From Microcoleus sp. FACHB-DQ6 (GTDB lineage Bacteria; Cyanobacteriota; Cyanobacteriia; Cyanobacteriales; Microcoleaceae): a stretch of DNA of 57,030 nt. The translations under genes were made by a program, and so were the position numbers. Positions 9,189 to 17,838 of the stretch are shown here, one piece after another. The DNA lies in assembly GCA_014695175.1 (NCBI GenBank), contig JACJNV010000135.1:1-57030 (forward strand), read 5' to 3'. Position 1 is the stretch's first letter; every line of letters starts with the position of its first letter. The notes under the pieces are model-generated. The model was not told where the DNA came from and searched no databases. It saw nothing but the letters and a program-made list of their open reading frames with translations.

Positions 9189-10124
9189 ATGAGTTATTAT
9201 AGGCGATCGAGAAACCCTTATATTTTTTTCTGGGGCTGTACAGTGCCTAATCGCATTCCTTTAATATCTCTGCTACTCGCACTCGGTTTGGGGGCAATGC
9301 CCGAGCCTGCTGCCTGTCAGGCACTCCTGCCTTACACCCTGCAAATCGACTCTGCCCAACTCGAACAAACGGCCTTGAGCCTTGCAGAAGAAGCCGTCCA
9401 GCTAGCCAGACTCCAGCAGTACCAACTCGCCTTACCTAGAGCCGAACTCGCCACACAGTTAGCCCCCAAAAATGCTCAAACTTGGACTTTGTTAGGTAGC
9501 TTGTACCTTCAAGTCGAGCAGTTTGACAAAGGTATTGAAGCTTTGGGGCAAGCTCAATCTCTGTCGCCAGAAAATCCCTCAATTAAATTTGTCTTGGGAG
9601 AAGCTCACTTTCGGAAAGCGAACTACGAGAAAGCAGCCGAATATTTGCAAGCAGGGTTAAAGTTAAAACCCGACACTCCAGGTGCATTATTCGATTTAGG
9701 CAATGCTTTTTATAAGCTGAAGCGGTTCGATCAGGCGATCGCCCAATACGAAAAAGCCTTTGCTTTAGAAAAAAACCTATGGCCGGCTATTAACAATATC
9801 GGATTAGTCAAATACGAAATGGGAGATGTTGATAGCGCCATCAAACGCTGGGAACAGGCGATCGCGATCGACAACAAAGCAGCAGAAGCAATGCTAGCTT
9901 TAGCAGTAGCATTGTACACCAAAGGTGACAAAGAAAAAGGCTTAGCGATGGGAGAAGCAGCTCTGAAACTCGACAAACGCTATGCTACCGTAGAATATCT
10001 CAAAGAAAACCTCTGGGGCGATCGTTTAATCGCAGATACCCAAAAGTTGCTAGCCACTCCTGAAATGAAAGCAGCACTGGCTAAAATTCAAGACGCCCCA
10101 CCCCCTCCCCAACTGTCGCCTTAA
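9189..10124 (+). CDS. Secreted TPR-repeat protein
   Basis: A 311-residue protein with an N-terminal basic stretch and hydrophobic segment (PLISLLLALGLGAMP, about 21-36) followed by AACQA, consistent with an export signal. Downstream are at least five tetratricopeptide repeats (for example ALPRAELATQLAPKNAQTW, KAAEYLQAGLKLKPDTPGAL, AIAQYEKAFALEKNLWPAI, AIKRWEQAIAIDNKAAEAM). TPR arrays mediate protein-protein contacts, often in cell-envelope or photosystem assembly in cyanobacteria. The tail is Pro-rich (DAPPPPPQLSP-like). The specific partner is unknown. It has its own upstream region and is followed by a hairpin repeat. Confidence 0.88.
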   Translation: MSYYRRSRNPYIFFWGCTVPNRIPLISLLLALGLGAMPEPAACQALLPYTLQIDSAQLEQTALSLAEEAVQLARLQQYQLALPRAELATQLAPKNAQTWTLLGSLYLQVEQFDKGIEALGQAQSLSPENPSIKFVLGEAHFRKANYEKAAEYLQAGLKLKPDTPGALFDLGNAFYKLKRFDQAIAQYEKAFALEKNLWPAINNIGLVKYEMGDVDSAIKRWEQAIAIDNKAAEAMLALAVALYTKGDKEKGLAMGEAALKLDKRYATVEYLKENLWGDRLIADTQKLLATPEMKAALAKIQDAPPPPQLSP

Positions 10125-10134
10125 TTGTAGTTAA

Positions 10135-10160
10135 GTTTGTAGTGAGGACTTGAGTCCTCA
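10135..10160. repeat. Dispersed palindromic repeat GTTTGTAGTGAGGA, copy 2
   Basis: GTTTGTAGTGAGGACTTGAGTCCTCA; GAGGACTTGAGTCCTC is nearly self-complementary. It lies 11 bases after the TPR gene stop and may end that transcript. Confidence 0.65.
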
Positions 10161-10325
10161 AAGCCTTTTTTAACTGAGAACCAACTATCTTATTCAAGAC
10201 TAAGACCAAAAAATAGTTGAATACGCTATGGGTAGGGGTAAGGTGCGCGTACAGCGCACCCTACAGATAGAGTTGGTGCGTAAGTTCTATTATTGCCACG
10301 CAGCAGTCGCTGTCTTCAATTCTCC

Positions 10326-10359
10326 AATCTAAAATCTAAAATCTAAAATCTAAAATCGC
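10326..10359. repeat. Heptameric tandem repeat (ATCTAAA)n next to a start codon
   Basis: Four tandem ATCTAAA units end in ATCGC directly before the ATG of the GST-like gene. The same arrangement, including the bases ATCGCATGAC, precedes the hydrolase gene at 39621. Short heptameric tandem repeats are typical of filamentous cyanobacteria. Confidence 0.8.
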
Positions 10360-11553
10360 ATGACCCCCCTAAGCTGGACAGAATTAGAAGCCCTCACAGA
10401 CTTTGAAGTCGATCGCGTCAACGGGCCAACCAACGCTCAAGCCTGCTTGCGCCTCTTTGGTAAAACCGAATCCGATGTGCGAGTCACCCTGTACCGCGAT
10501 AACCATGCTTGGTGTCCCTACTGCCAAAAAATCTGGCTGTGGCTGGAAGAAAAACAAATCCCCTACCGTATTGACAAAGTTACCATGTTCTGCTATGGGG
10601 AAAAGGAAAGCTGGTACAAGCGCAAAGTGCCATCGGGAATGCTACCGGCGATCGAACTAGACGGCCGCATCATCACCGAAAGCGATGATATCTTAATCGC
10701 GCTGGAACGAGTCTATGGCCCCTTGGGTTTGGGCATGGAACACCCCGCAGTAATACCCATGCGGCGGTTAGAGCGACTGCTATTTAGAGCCTGGTGCTCT
10801 TGGCTGTGCTACCCAGCAAGTTCAGCCAAAGTAGAACAGCACAACCGCAACCAATTTATCAGCGTCGTCACCCAAGTAGAAAAAGCTCTGGCTAGCACCC
10901 CCGGGCCTTATTTCCTCGATGAATTTGGCACTGCGGATGTCATCTTTACGCCCTACGTCGAACGCATGAATGCCAGTCTTTACTACTACAAAGGCTACTC
11001 GATGCGGGAAGAAAACCCGCGCTTTGCTGACTGGTTTGCGGCGATGGAAACCCGCCCTACCTATCGTGGCACTCAGAGCGACTTTCACACCCACGTCCAC
11101 GATTTACCGCCTCAGATGGGGGGGTGTTATGAAAACGGCGAACCTCAGATGCTACTCAACAAAGCCCGCGTGGATAATGGGCCTTGGGCTGGACTGCCGG
11201 ATGTGATGTATCCAGAACCGGAAACCTCCCGCGCTGAAGCACTTCACCGCGTCATTAAGCACTGGCGCAACATCGTTCGAGTCAATCCTGCTGATGACAA
11301 CTTATTTGATGAGGCTTTGCGTTGTGCTTTAACTTTGATGATGACTGGCGAAGTTTGTACGCCGCCGGCTGGTTCTGATGCGGCTTTGCGGTATTTGCGC
11401 GATCGGGTGAATGTGCCCCGCGATATGTCCATCTACGCGGCCAAGCGATTCAGGGAAGCGTTGGAGGAAACGGCGGCTTTGGTGGGTGATGGCCAAGGTT
11501 CTCCGATTCTGCTGAAGCATCGGCGAGATCAAGATCCGGCTAATTTTGTGTAG
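10360..11553 (+). CDS. Glutathione S-transferase family protein (long form)
   Basis: A 397-residue soluble protein. Residues about 35-115 form a thioredoxin-fold GST N-terminal domain with a glutaredoxin-like active-site motif CPYC ([15 protein letters not shown]), the cis-Pro region ([14 protein letters not shown]) and the glutathione gamma-Glu contact (ITESDDIL). Residues about 120-240 form the helical GST C-domain ([21 protein letters not shown]). The extra 150 residues at the C-terminus are longer than an ordinary GST (200-230 residues) and are of unknown role. Likely a glutathione-dependent oxidoreductase or transferase in redox protection; the substrate is unknown. The ATG sits directly after a heptamer tandem repeat, with no clear Shine-Dalgarno sequence. 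Confidence 0.85.
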   Translation: MTPLSWTELEALTDFEVDRVNGPTNAQACLRLFGKTESDVRVTLYRDNHAWCPYCQKIWLWLEEKQIPYRIDKVTMFCYGEKESWYKRKVPSGMLPAIELDGRIITESDDILIALERVYGPLGLGMEHPAVIPMRRLERLLFRAWCSWLCYPASSAKVEQHNRNQFISVVTQVEKALASTPGPYFLDEFGTADVIFTPYVERMNASLYYYKGYSMREENPRFADWFAAMETRPTYRGTQSDFHTHVHDLPPQMGGCYENGEPQMLLNKARVDNGPWAGLPDVMYPEPETSRAEALHRVIKHWRNIVRVNPADDNLFDEALRCALTLMMTGEVCTPPAGSDAALRYLRDRVNVPRDMSIYAAKRFREALEETAALVGDGQGSPILLKHRRDQDPANFV

Positions 11554-11690
11554 GGGGCGATCGGAAATTACTCCTATATTCATTGAAGATAATTTTGGAG
11601 GCATAGAGGAAAACTTAAACTCAGAAATCACTCAGGGTGATGATCCAGGTAATTATCGTTAATCTTGTAGTAGAATATTACCCCAACAAT

Positions 11691-13277
11691 ATGCCCGTTG
11701 ATACCAAGCTTTATCGTGTTCTAATTGCTAGCCCTGGAGACGTTCCTCAAGAGCGGGAAATTATTCGAGAAGAAATTGCCAGGTGGAATGCAATTCACAC
11801 TTCAGATATGAAAATGATTCTCATGCCTTTGGGATGGGAAACAGATGCAACCCCTGATCTTGAGGAACGCGGACAAGCTATTATCAATCGTCAACTGGTT
11901 GACATTTGCGATCTCCTGATAGGTGTCTTCTGGACTCGACTTGGGACACCCACTCCTCAAGCGGAATCAGGTACTGTAGAAGAGATTGAGAGAGTACATA
12001 ATGAAGGAAAACGCTGCATAGTCTACTTTTCGGATAAAGAAGTATCCCTTTCAGCAACCGATCTAAAACAGTACAAACGCCTTCAAAAATACAAAGATGA
12101 GTTAAACAAGAAAGGATTGACTGATACCTATAAAACTATTGAAAAGTTCAGAGAGAAAGTTTCCCGACATATTGCTGCATCAGTTTTACGAATCGCTAGG
12201 GAGGATACAGAGCGACGAGCAGCACAGCAGGAAGCAAAAGTAACCGAACAGGCGCTCAGACTGCAAACGCCACCAGTTCTAACTTCTCCCAATTTTGAAA
12301 TTTCGTTTGAAACCCTAACAGAGGCTCAAACCTCTGTTAAAAAACTACTTGAGTCTCGCTTCGGTGTTCCAGACATGGAAGAGGTAAAGGAAAAAGAAAT
12401 CGCCAAGGTTCAATCTGTTCTTAGCTCTCCTGATCTCGCTGCTCTTCTTAGTCAGCAACCAACAGTAGAAACCATTTCAGCAATTGCTCAAATTTTAGAA
12501 ACAGCTACTACACCTTCTATCTATGCAATTGCCACGATTTGCAAATATGGAAACGATTCCTCAGTCGATTGGCTAGATATTGTTGGTGACTGGATAGAGC
12601 GTCTCAGTACCAGAAAGGTTGAAAGTGGATACCAATGGGCAAATAATATTAAGATTTATCCTGGTTTACTTCTACTCTACACTGTAGGAATTTCTGCACT
12701 TCGTTCAACGAAAACTAAATTTTTGCGAGAAGCTTTAGAGCGTCAAATCTATTCACTTGACTACGATCGTGAATTTAACTTAATAAACAAATTAGATCCG
12801 AGATATGTATTCTCTGACCGTCTAGGGAAACTTATAGAACCAGGATTTGAACAAAGAAACACTCCCGTTAGCGACCATCTTGCTCCGCTAATCAAAAGTA
12901 AGCTCTATCCTCATGAAGAAGAAGTTCAATATTTAAATTGGTTCGATTTTTTTGAATTTTTGCTTTCTCTAAAATCGGTTCATCTAGAAGAATACCCTTA
13001 TTTCGGCTCATTTACTTGGCGTTGGGAAACGAATAGATTTATCATTAAGTCAATTCAAGATGCAATACTGCAACAAGGTAGATATGGATCAGCAATCTTA
13101 ACTATTTTCAATACAGAAGCTGACTTAGAGCGAACAGCACAGAAGTATGACACTATAGCTAGCCAAAGCCGTTCGGACTTTTGGCGAGCAAGTCCTCATA
13201 AAAATGTTAGCAAACTTATTCAACTAGCAAAATCTGGGAAAAGAATAACGAGCTACCGCGATCTTGGTAACGCATAA
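11691..13277 (+). CDS. DUF4062 (TIR-like) domain protein, putative defence sensor/enzyme
   Basis: The N-terminal 120 residues match DUF4062: YRVLIASPGDVPQERE, LMPLGWETDATPDLEERGQAIINRQLVDICDLLIGVFWTRLGT, then ESGTVEEIERVHNEGKRCIVYF. This Rossmann-like fold resembles TIR/SEFIR domains, and the Glu in the SGTVEEIE segment sits where TIR NADases carry their catalytic Glu (inference). A coiled linker (about residues 130-200) leads to a 330-residue mostly helical C-terminal region that I do not recognise. I chose the ATG at 11691; the frame opens earlier (GTG 11637, ATG 11640), but the added 18 residues look non-native. It lies 64 bases upstream of the TM-Macro gene on the same strand, so both probably form one operon. 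AT content is higher than in the neighbouring core genes. Confidence 0.8.
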   Translation: MPVDTKLYRVLIASPGDVPQEREIIREEIARWNAIHTSDMKMILMPLGWETDATPDLEERGQAIINRQLVDICDLLIGVFWTRLGTPTPQAESGTVEEIERVHNEGKRCIVYFSDKEVSLSATDLKQYKRLQKYKDELNKKGLTDTYKTIEKFREKVSRHIAASVLRIAREDTERRAAQQEAKVTEQALRLQTPPVLTSPNFEISFETLTEAQTSVKKLLESRFGVPDMEEVKEKEIAKVQSVLSSPDLAALLSQQPTVETISAIAQILETATTPSIYAIATICKYGNDSSVDWLDIVGDWIERLSTRKVESGYQWANNIKIYPGLLLLYTVGISALRSTKTKFLREALERQIYSLDYDREFNLINKLDPRYVFSDRLGKLIEPGFEQRNTPVSDHLAPLIKSKLYPHEEEVQYLNWFDFFEFLLSLKSVHLEEYPYFGSFTWRWETNRFIIKSIQDAILQQGRYGSAILTIFNTEADLERTAQKYDTIASQSRSDFWRASPHKNVSKLIQLAKSGKRITSYRDLGNA

Positions 13278-13341
13278 ATATTGTAACAGGCAGTCCAGTT
13301 AGGAATAATCCAGTACAATCAAAGTTTGAAAGTAACACATA

Positions 13342-14214
13342 ATGTCAAATAAATCTGTGAAAATTAGTCTCTACCTAAAGCTAATTACTAAAATTAGCTT
13401 TCCACGATTTGTAAATTCATTCGTGAGTACATTTGGTTTACTGTGGCTATTTATTGAACCTGCTACGCTGGTCTTCCCAGAGAAGCTCAACATAGGTTGG
13501 CTTGGTTACTTTGGACTTGCAGTTTTGTCGTTCATTTTTGCTATCATTCAATGCCGACCTCGAATGGCTATATCTAAAAAACTTATTTCTCCTGATTCAA
13601 ATATTGAAATCAAAATAGGCGATCTCTTTGATGAAAACGGGCATTTAGTCATTGGTTGTAACGATACTTTTGATACAGAAATAGGAGATATTATTCGAGA
13701 CTCCAGTATTCAAGGACAGTTTCTTACACAGGTTTATAGAGGCGATCGCAGCAGATTGGATGCAGATATTGAAGTAGCCCTCCAACCGTATCACACCGAA
13801 CGCCAGGAAGATTCTGATAAAAGTCGAGGAAAAACTTGGCGATACCCCATCGGTACAGTAATTACACTCAGTTCACATAATAAATGCTATTTCTTGACAG
13901 CTTATGGATACATGAACAATAACTTGAATATTCAATCAAATACCGACTATATTATGACTTCGCTGAGTAAGCTCTGGAAAGAAGTTCGTCAAAAGTGCCA
14001 AGGTACAGGTGTAGCTATACCTATCATTGGCTCTGACCTTGCTCGTGTTGGCTTATCTAGAACTGAGTTAGCTAAGTTAATTATTACCTCTTTTATCGTT
14101 GAAACAAAGCGAACCTTCATTACTAAAAAATTAACCGTAATGATTTACGTCGAAGATTTAGATTCTATAGATTTCTATGATTTACAGGAATTTCTTGAAT
14201 CTATCTGCTTCTGA
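13342..14214 (+). CDS. Two-helix membrane Macro-domain protein, ThsA type II-like
   Basis: Residues about 20-75 hold two hydrophobic helices (FVSTFGLLWLFIEPATLVF and WLGYFGLAVLSFIFAII). The remaining 200 residues match the Thoeris ThsA-type Macro domain (former DUF6430): IEIKIGDLFDENGHLVIGCND, TFDTEIGDII, SSIQGQFLTQVY, LDADIEVAL, GKTWRYPIGTV, AIPIIGSDLARVGLS. In type II Thoeris a TIR protein makes a histidine-ADP-ribose signal after phage infection; the Macro domain of the membrane ThsA binds it and the protein damages the membrane. Here the partner is a DUF4062 protein rather than a classic ThsB TIR. Domain recognition is confident; the function is inferred. No clear ribosome-binding site precedes the ATG. 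Confidence 0.85.
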   Translation: MSNKSVKISLYLKLITKISFPRFVNSFVSTFGLLWLFIEPATLVFPEKLNIGWLGYFGLAVLSFIFAIIQCRPRMAISKKLISPDSNIEIKIGDLFDENGHLVIGCNDTFDTEIGDIIRDSSIQGQFLTQVYRGDRSRLDADIEVALQPYHTERQEDSDKSRGKTWRYPIGTVITLSSHNKCYFLTAYGYMNNNLNIQSNTDYIMTSLSKLWKEVRQKCQGTGVAIPIIGSDLARVGLSRTELAKLIITSFIVETKRTFITKKLTVMIYVEDLDSIDFYDLQEFLESICF

Positions 14215-14241
14215 GAGTTTTTGAAATTCTGCTAACAAAAA

Positions 14242-14541
14242 CTAACCTACTATAGGAACAAACCCTTGAATCCGAATAGGTTTCTTATCGACTATTGAGC
14301 TTGACACAATTACAAAAGAAGCATCAACCCGGACTCCCGTTGCTGTAGCAGGTTCGACATTCAAGTATTCCAAATACCCAGGATACCGTTGTAGAAACTC
14401 CTCAACTATGTACACCTCAGCCGCCACCCGGACATTCACGCGATAGCTCCGCAAGTTCAGCACAGCCCTCTCATCACAAGATAGGTTGTTTGTCAACTCT
14501 TCTGGTAAAGGGCGAGCAAAAGAGGGTTTCAACGATCGCAC
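14242..14541 (-). CDS. Small hypothetical protein
   Basis: A 99-residue frame with a protein-like composition (NLRSYRVNVRVAAEVYIVEEF, VEPATATGVRVDASFVIVSS). I recognise no family, catalytic motif, signal or membrane segment. The start is uncertain; the longest frame begins with GTG at 14541 and no good ribosome-binding site is seen. It is convergent with the ThsA-like gene and lies 43 bases downstream of the RNA-ligase-family gene on the same strand, so it may be its operon partner. Confidence 0.5.
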   Translation of the reverse strand: MRSLKPSFARPLPEELTNNLSCDERAVLNLRSYRVNVRVAAEVYIVEEFLQRYPGYLEYLNVEPATATGVRVDASFVIVSSSIVDKKPIRIQGFVPIVG

Positions 14542-14584
14542 TACTCGATCGATTCATGAAAAAAGTTAGCCTTCAGATTTGATA

Positions 14585-15226
14585 TTACTCCCAGTATTTT
14601 TCCCAATCATCCTTAAAAGCTTGCTGCAATCTCTGCATATACGCATCAGTCTTAATCTTCACCATCCACAGATTATTAGCATTGCGGCCTCCCTTGCACA
14701 CAACACCTTCATCCACACCATATTTCCCCTTGCGAAGATCGTCCATAAACTTGCCCGTCAGTTTGCCGCGATAAATCACTCGCGCAATATTTAATTTACC
14801 AAAATCCTGAATAAACTGATCGGGAACAACCATACCGCCCTCAGTTTCCACATCAAAAAGAACCAGTTGTTTGCGATCGTCCTTTTTGTGCTTTCCCGCA
14901 AACGAGTTAGCACCAAAAAACTCTGTAAACACAGTAATTTCAGGGCCGTGATACAGTTCGTTCTCTCGAAATATAGACTCTAAGGGACTAGCAAAGTCTC
15001 TTTTAAATATTTCCGGTGCTTCTTCTAAACCTGGATGTGCAGCATTAAATTCTGCAATTCCCATCTCATCCAAATCAAATCTACTGCGGCGCGTACCAAA
15101 AGCATACCAACCAAGTTCAACTTCCCAAACCCAATGCAAATTAGTGCCATCGTACTTCTCAAAAGCTACACATTGTTCGTAAGGGCAATTTTTACTATCT
15201 GGAATTTTGGGATAGGCAAGAAGCAT
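14585..15226 (-). CDS. RNA ligase family nucleotidyltransferase
   Basis: A 213-residue protein with the ordered motifs of covalent nucleotidyltransferases: motif I EKYDGTN with the adenylated Lys24, motif III-like VFTEFFG, motif IV DEGVVCKG and motif V MVKIKT. It is close to the Rnl2-type RNA ligase domain and lacks any added C-terminal domain. Such enzymes use ATP to form a lysyl-AMP and seal RNA (or modify another nucleic acid) and are often found in phages or repair/defence contexts. It starts at ATG 15226. The next gene on the strand is the small unknown protein at 14242; the defence-like pair follows beyond it. The catalytic class is clear, the substrate is not. Confidence 0.88.
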   Translation of the reverse strand: MLLAYPKIPDSKNCPYEQCVAFEKYDGTNLHWVWEVELGWYAFGTRRSRFDLDEMGIAEFNAAHPGLEEAPEIFKRDFASPLESIFRENELYHGPEITVFTEFFGANSFAGKHKKDDRKQLVLFDVETEGGMVVPDQFIQDFGKLNIARVIYRGKLTGKFMDDLRKGKYGVDEGVVCKGGRNANNLWMVKIKTDAYMQRLQQAFKDDWEKYWE

Positions 15227-15381
15227 AAGTCGTGCGTTAGCGAAGCCCTCGAAGAGGATCGCTCCGCCACAAAAAAGACTATTCTCAGTTTACCCCATAA
15301 CCGACGAAAGCGTTTGCCATAAAACGATCGCGGTTTTTCTCGTACCGAACTCCTGGAGTATTGCTATATATGTGAAGGGCT

Positions 15382-15411
15382 AAAAAGTTAAGCTTAAAAA
15401 CTTAACTTTTT
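15382..15411. terminator. Bidirectional hairpin terminator
   Basis: AAAAAGTTAAG (15382-15392) and CTTAACTTTTT (15401-15411) form a perfect 11-base stem with an 8-base loop and T-rich ends in both directions. It begins 10 bases past the stop of the calmodulin-Erv gene on the minus strand. Confidence 0.85.
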
Positions 15412-15420
15412 AACTGATAT

Positions 15421-17838
15421 TCAAGTAGCCTCGACGAACAAACCGCTTCGAGCAAACTCCTCTTCTTCAGGAGTGAAGACAGGAGCTTCATCCACAAGGT
15501 CAGGGTCAAAGTAGTATATCTCTTGTAGGAATTGTCCCGTGACGATCGCCTCATCCAACTCCTGGATGTAATCTTGAGCAATTAAGCATACCTCCTTGAT
15601 GCCTTCCTCATCCCTCTTATCCAACAGCTTATGCAATATTGCTCTCACCCCTGTCAGTCGTGCTGCGGGCTTGAGGATACCGTAGAGGCGGTACAGCCGA
15701 TCGGTGGCAATGCTGATTTGTTTGAGGGCTTTGGCTTGTGCTAGCTCAGACTCAATGCTGGGCCAATAACGGGTGGTGTAGAATGCTTCCTCGTCCTTTT
15801 GATACCACTCCTCGGATCGCGCAATTGATGAGGAGACAGTGTTGTGCAACTTCCAGAAGAATAAGCGCAGAGAAGGGCCATCTACTACGGTGGACAGCTT
15901 TGCCTCCATTGATACCTCAAAGCTATTCAGACGCGGGTCGCGCCCAAGCACGAGGTACTCCACAGGGTAAATTTCCACCTCCTTATTCTGCACGACGTAG
16001 GCGTTGAGGTGGTGGCGGCAGTAGGGGCAGGGATACATACTGGCAAACAGGTTGAAGAAGTGCTTGAAGATGGCCACCAGAGTTTTTTGCTGTTCTGGGG
16101 TCTTGGTAGAGACTATCTCAGCCGTAGTGTGCAAGAAACGCCACACCGCAGGGCCGATATAGTAAGGGAAGCTGACCCGCATTTGTGAATTCTTTACTTC
16201 AGTGCGATCGATATACACATCGATGAACGCCACATATTGCGAGAGTTCCCCAGACTCGCGCCCAGACTCTAAGCGTTCGCGCCGTTTCTGTATCCCATTG
16301 AGGTAGTGGTGCGTCAAGCGCCATGCCTGTTGAAGCATCAGCTTCTGTTTTGGAGCGCATTTGGGAAAGCCTTCTGCAACATCCGCCCCATAGCGCCCAA
16401 ATTCCCCTGACGTTTTAGTCGCTTCGTACCACTCGTTTAAAGCTGCTTCATCAGGCACCGTGTTGAAGGGAATGTCTGCTTCGGTAATGACGCTGAAGGC
16501 AGCCAGCAACTTCGGCATAAAGTCTTCATACCAATATGCTAGTGGCATCATCGCACCATCTATTTGCTCTAATGCCTCCGACAGGATGACGCGGTTCCAC
16601 TTCTTCAGGTACTCCTTGGGATCTCCCTCGGATTTGGCTGGTGGCGCTGCCATGCTCTCACTCAGCTCCAGGTTTCGCAGTCGGTTGAGTTCGTTGATGG
16701 CAAGCACACCCTCGGCAATGTCACGCAAGTTGAGACTATCCTTTTTGATCGTCATTGCCAACTCGACTGCCGCCCCAAACTTCTCCTTGGCGGTGGCAGA
16801 CTTATCCCGCGCCTGCAACATGGCTTGTTCTTGGGCCAACATTTCAGGAGTTTTTTCTATGGTTTTCCAGTTCTTGATGCGATGCTCTAGTCGGGCATAT
16901 TCATCTTCGACCGATTTAACTACAGCATCCAGTAGAGGGTTGCACGCCGACTCTACTACACCCAATCCTTTATAAAGCGCGATCGTACTCCTGACAAATC
17001 GCACAAAATCAGCAATTTTGTATGGCAAGTCTCTCACGCACAGGTGAGTCTCGTGGTTGGCACAGAAACTCTCGCGGAAGCTGCGGTAGGCTGCTCCCTG
17101 GATCAGACGAAACAAACCAATCTGCATCTCCAAGCGGGACGTACCGCGCTTCTTCTGGGCTTGTGGGTGTTGGGCGAGTAGTTCTTTTAGCCGCGCTATT
17201 TCTCGATTGCAACCGGTGGGTGGTTCTTGTAGATCTTCTAGATTAGGTTCAATAGTGGCAGAAGCTGCCTCGTTGACAGCAGTGGTTATACTTTCGAGCG
17301 CAGCCACTGTACTATCTGAAATCTCGGTTGTCTGTGCACTGACAACCGGAACCGGCAAGTCTTGATCTCGTGTTGCGAGCTCTGACTCATCGGGTACCAG
17401 TGTGCAGAATTCCTCCAAGTCAATTAAGGCATTGCCGTCATGGTCTGCCTCTTTGATGATCTCATCGAGCTCTGACTCTGTTAGCCCAAACGGGCTCATC
17501 ACATCCTGCATCTCGTTTTTACTGATTTGACCGGTACCGTTTTCATCAAATACACTAAATGACATTTTGAGACGACTCTGGCGATCGCCTTGCTGGGACA
17601 CCATCAGCATTTTGAATTCCTCAAAATCGATACTGCCAGACTTGTCTATGTCCACTTCCTCGATCATGTCGCGCAGCTCGGTTTCGTTAGCACTCTGTCC
17701 TAGCGATCGCATCACTTGACCGAGTTCTTCAGATGAAATAGCACCGCTCCCGTCCGCGTCCAATACTTTGAACACTTCCCATAACTTTGCCTCCTCTTCT
17801 TCAGTCATGGCTTTTTTTTCAAACTCCACAGAGGTCAT
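15421..17838 (-). CDS. Calmodulin-like four-EF-hand protein fused to Erv1/ALR sulfhydryl oxidase
   Basis: An 805-residue protein. Residues 12-145 form four canonical 12-residue EF-hand loops: DADGSGAISSEE (27-38), DIDKSGSIDFEE (63-74), DENGTGQISKNE (98-109) and DHDGNALIDLEE (132-143). The intervening helices resemble eukaryotic calmodulin (for example ELGQVMRSLGQ). A 350-residue helical middle region is unrecognised. Residues about 560-680 carry the Erv1/ALR signature: W566-R-F-L-H570, redox pair C604-P-Y-C607 (YPCPYCRHH) and FFWKLHN (H665-N666), which bind FAD and oxidise thiols with O2. A helical, acidic tail ends the protein. ATG 17838 is chosen because GGGAG lies 8 bases upstream; a TTG at 17853 precedes it. 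No signal peptide is visible. The domains are clear; calcium control of the oxidase is inference. Confidence 0.87.
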   Translation of the reverse strand: MTSVEFEKKAMTEEEEAKLWEVFKVLDADGSGAISSEELGQVMRSLGQSANETELRDMIEEVDIDKSGSIDFEEFKMLMVSQQGDRQSRLKMSFSVFDENGTGQISKNEMQDVMSPFGLTESELDEIIKEADHDGNALIDLEEFCTLVPDESELATRDQDLPVPVVSAQTTEISDSTVAALESITTAVNEAASATIEPNLEDLQEPPTGCNREIARLKELLAQHPQAQKKRGTSRLEMQIGLFRLIQGAAYRSFRESFCANHETHLCVRDLPYKIADFVRFVRSTIALYKGLGVVESACNPLLDAVVKSVEDEYARLEHRIKNWKTIEKTPEMLAQEQAMLQARDKSATAKEKFGAAVELAMTIKKDSLNLRDIAEGVLAINELNRLRNLELSESMAAPPAKSEGDPKEYLKKWNRVILSEALEQIDGAMMPLAYWYEDFMPKLLAAFSVITEADIPFNTVPDEAALNEWYEATKTSGEFGRYGADVAEGFPKCAPKQKLMLQQAWRLTHHYLNGIQKRRERLESGRESGELSQYVAFIDVYIDRTEVKNSQMRVSFPYYIGPAVWRFLHTTAEIVSTKTPEQQKTLVAIFKHFFNLFASMYPCPYCRHHLNAYVVQNKEVEIYPVEYLVLGRDPRLNSFEVSMEAKLSTVVDGPSLRLFFWKLHNTVSSSIARSEEWYQKDEEAFYTTRYWPSIESELAQAKALKQISIATDRLYRLYGILKPAARLTGVRAILHKLLDKRDEEGIKEVCLIAQDYIQELDEAIVTGQFLQEIYYFDPDLVDEAPVFTPEEEEFARSGLFVEAT

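Noticed and set aside
9189-9240. Alternative later start for the TPR protein, without the Tyr/Arg-rich first residues
   Set aside because: No later ATG with better context exists before the hydrophobic signal segment, so the first ATG is kept.
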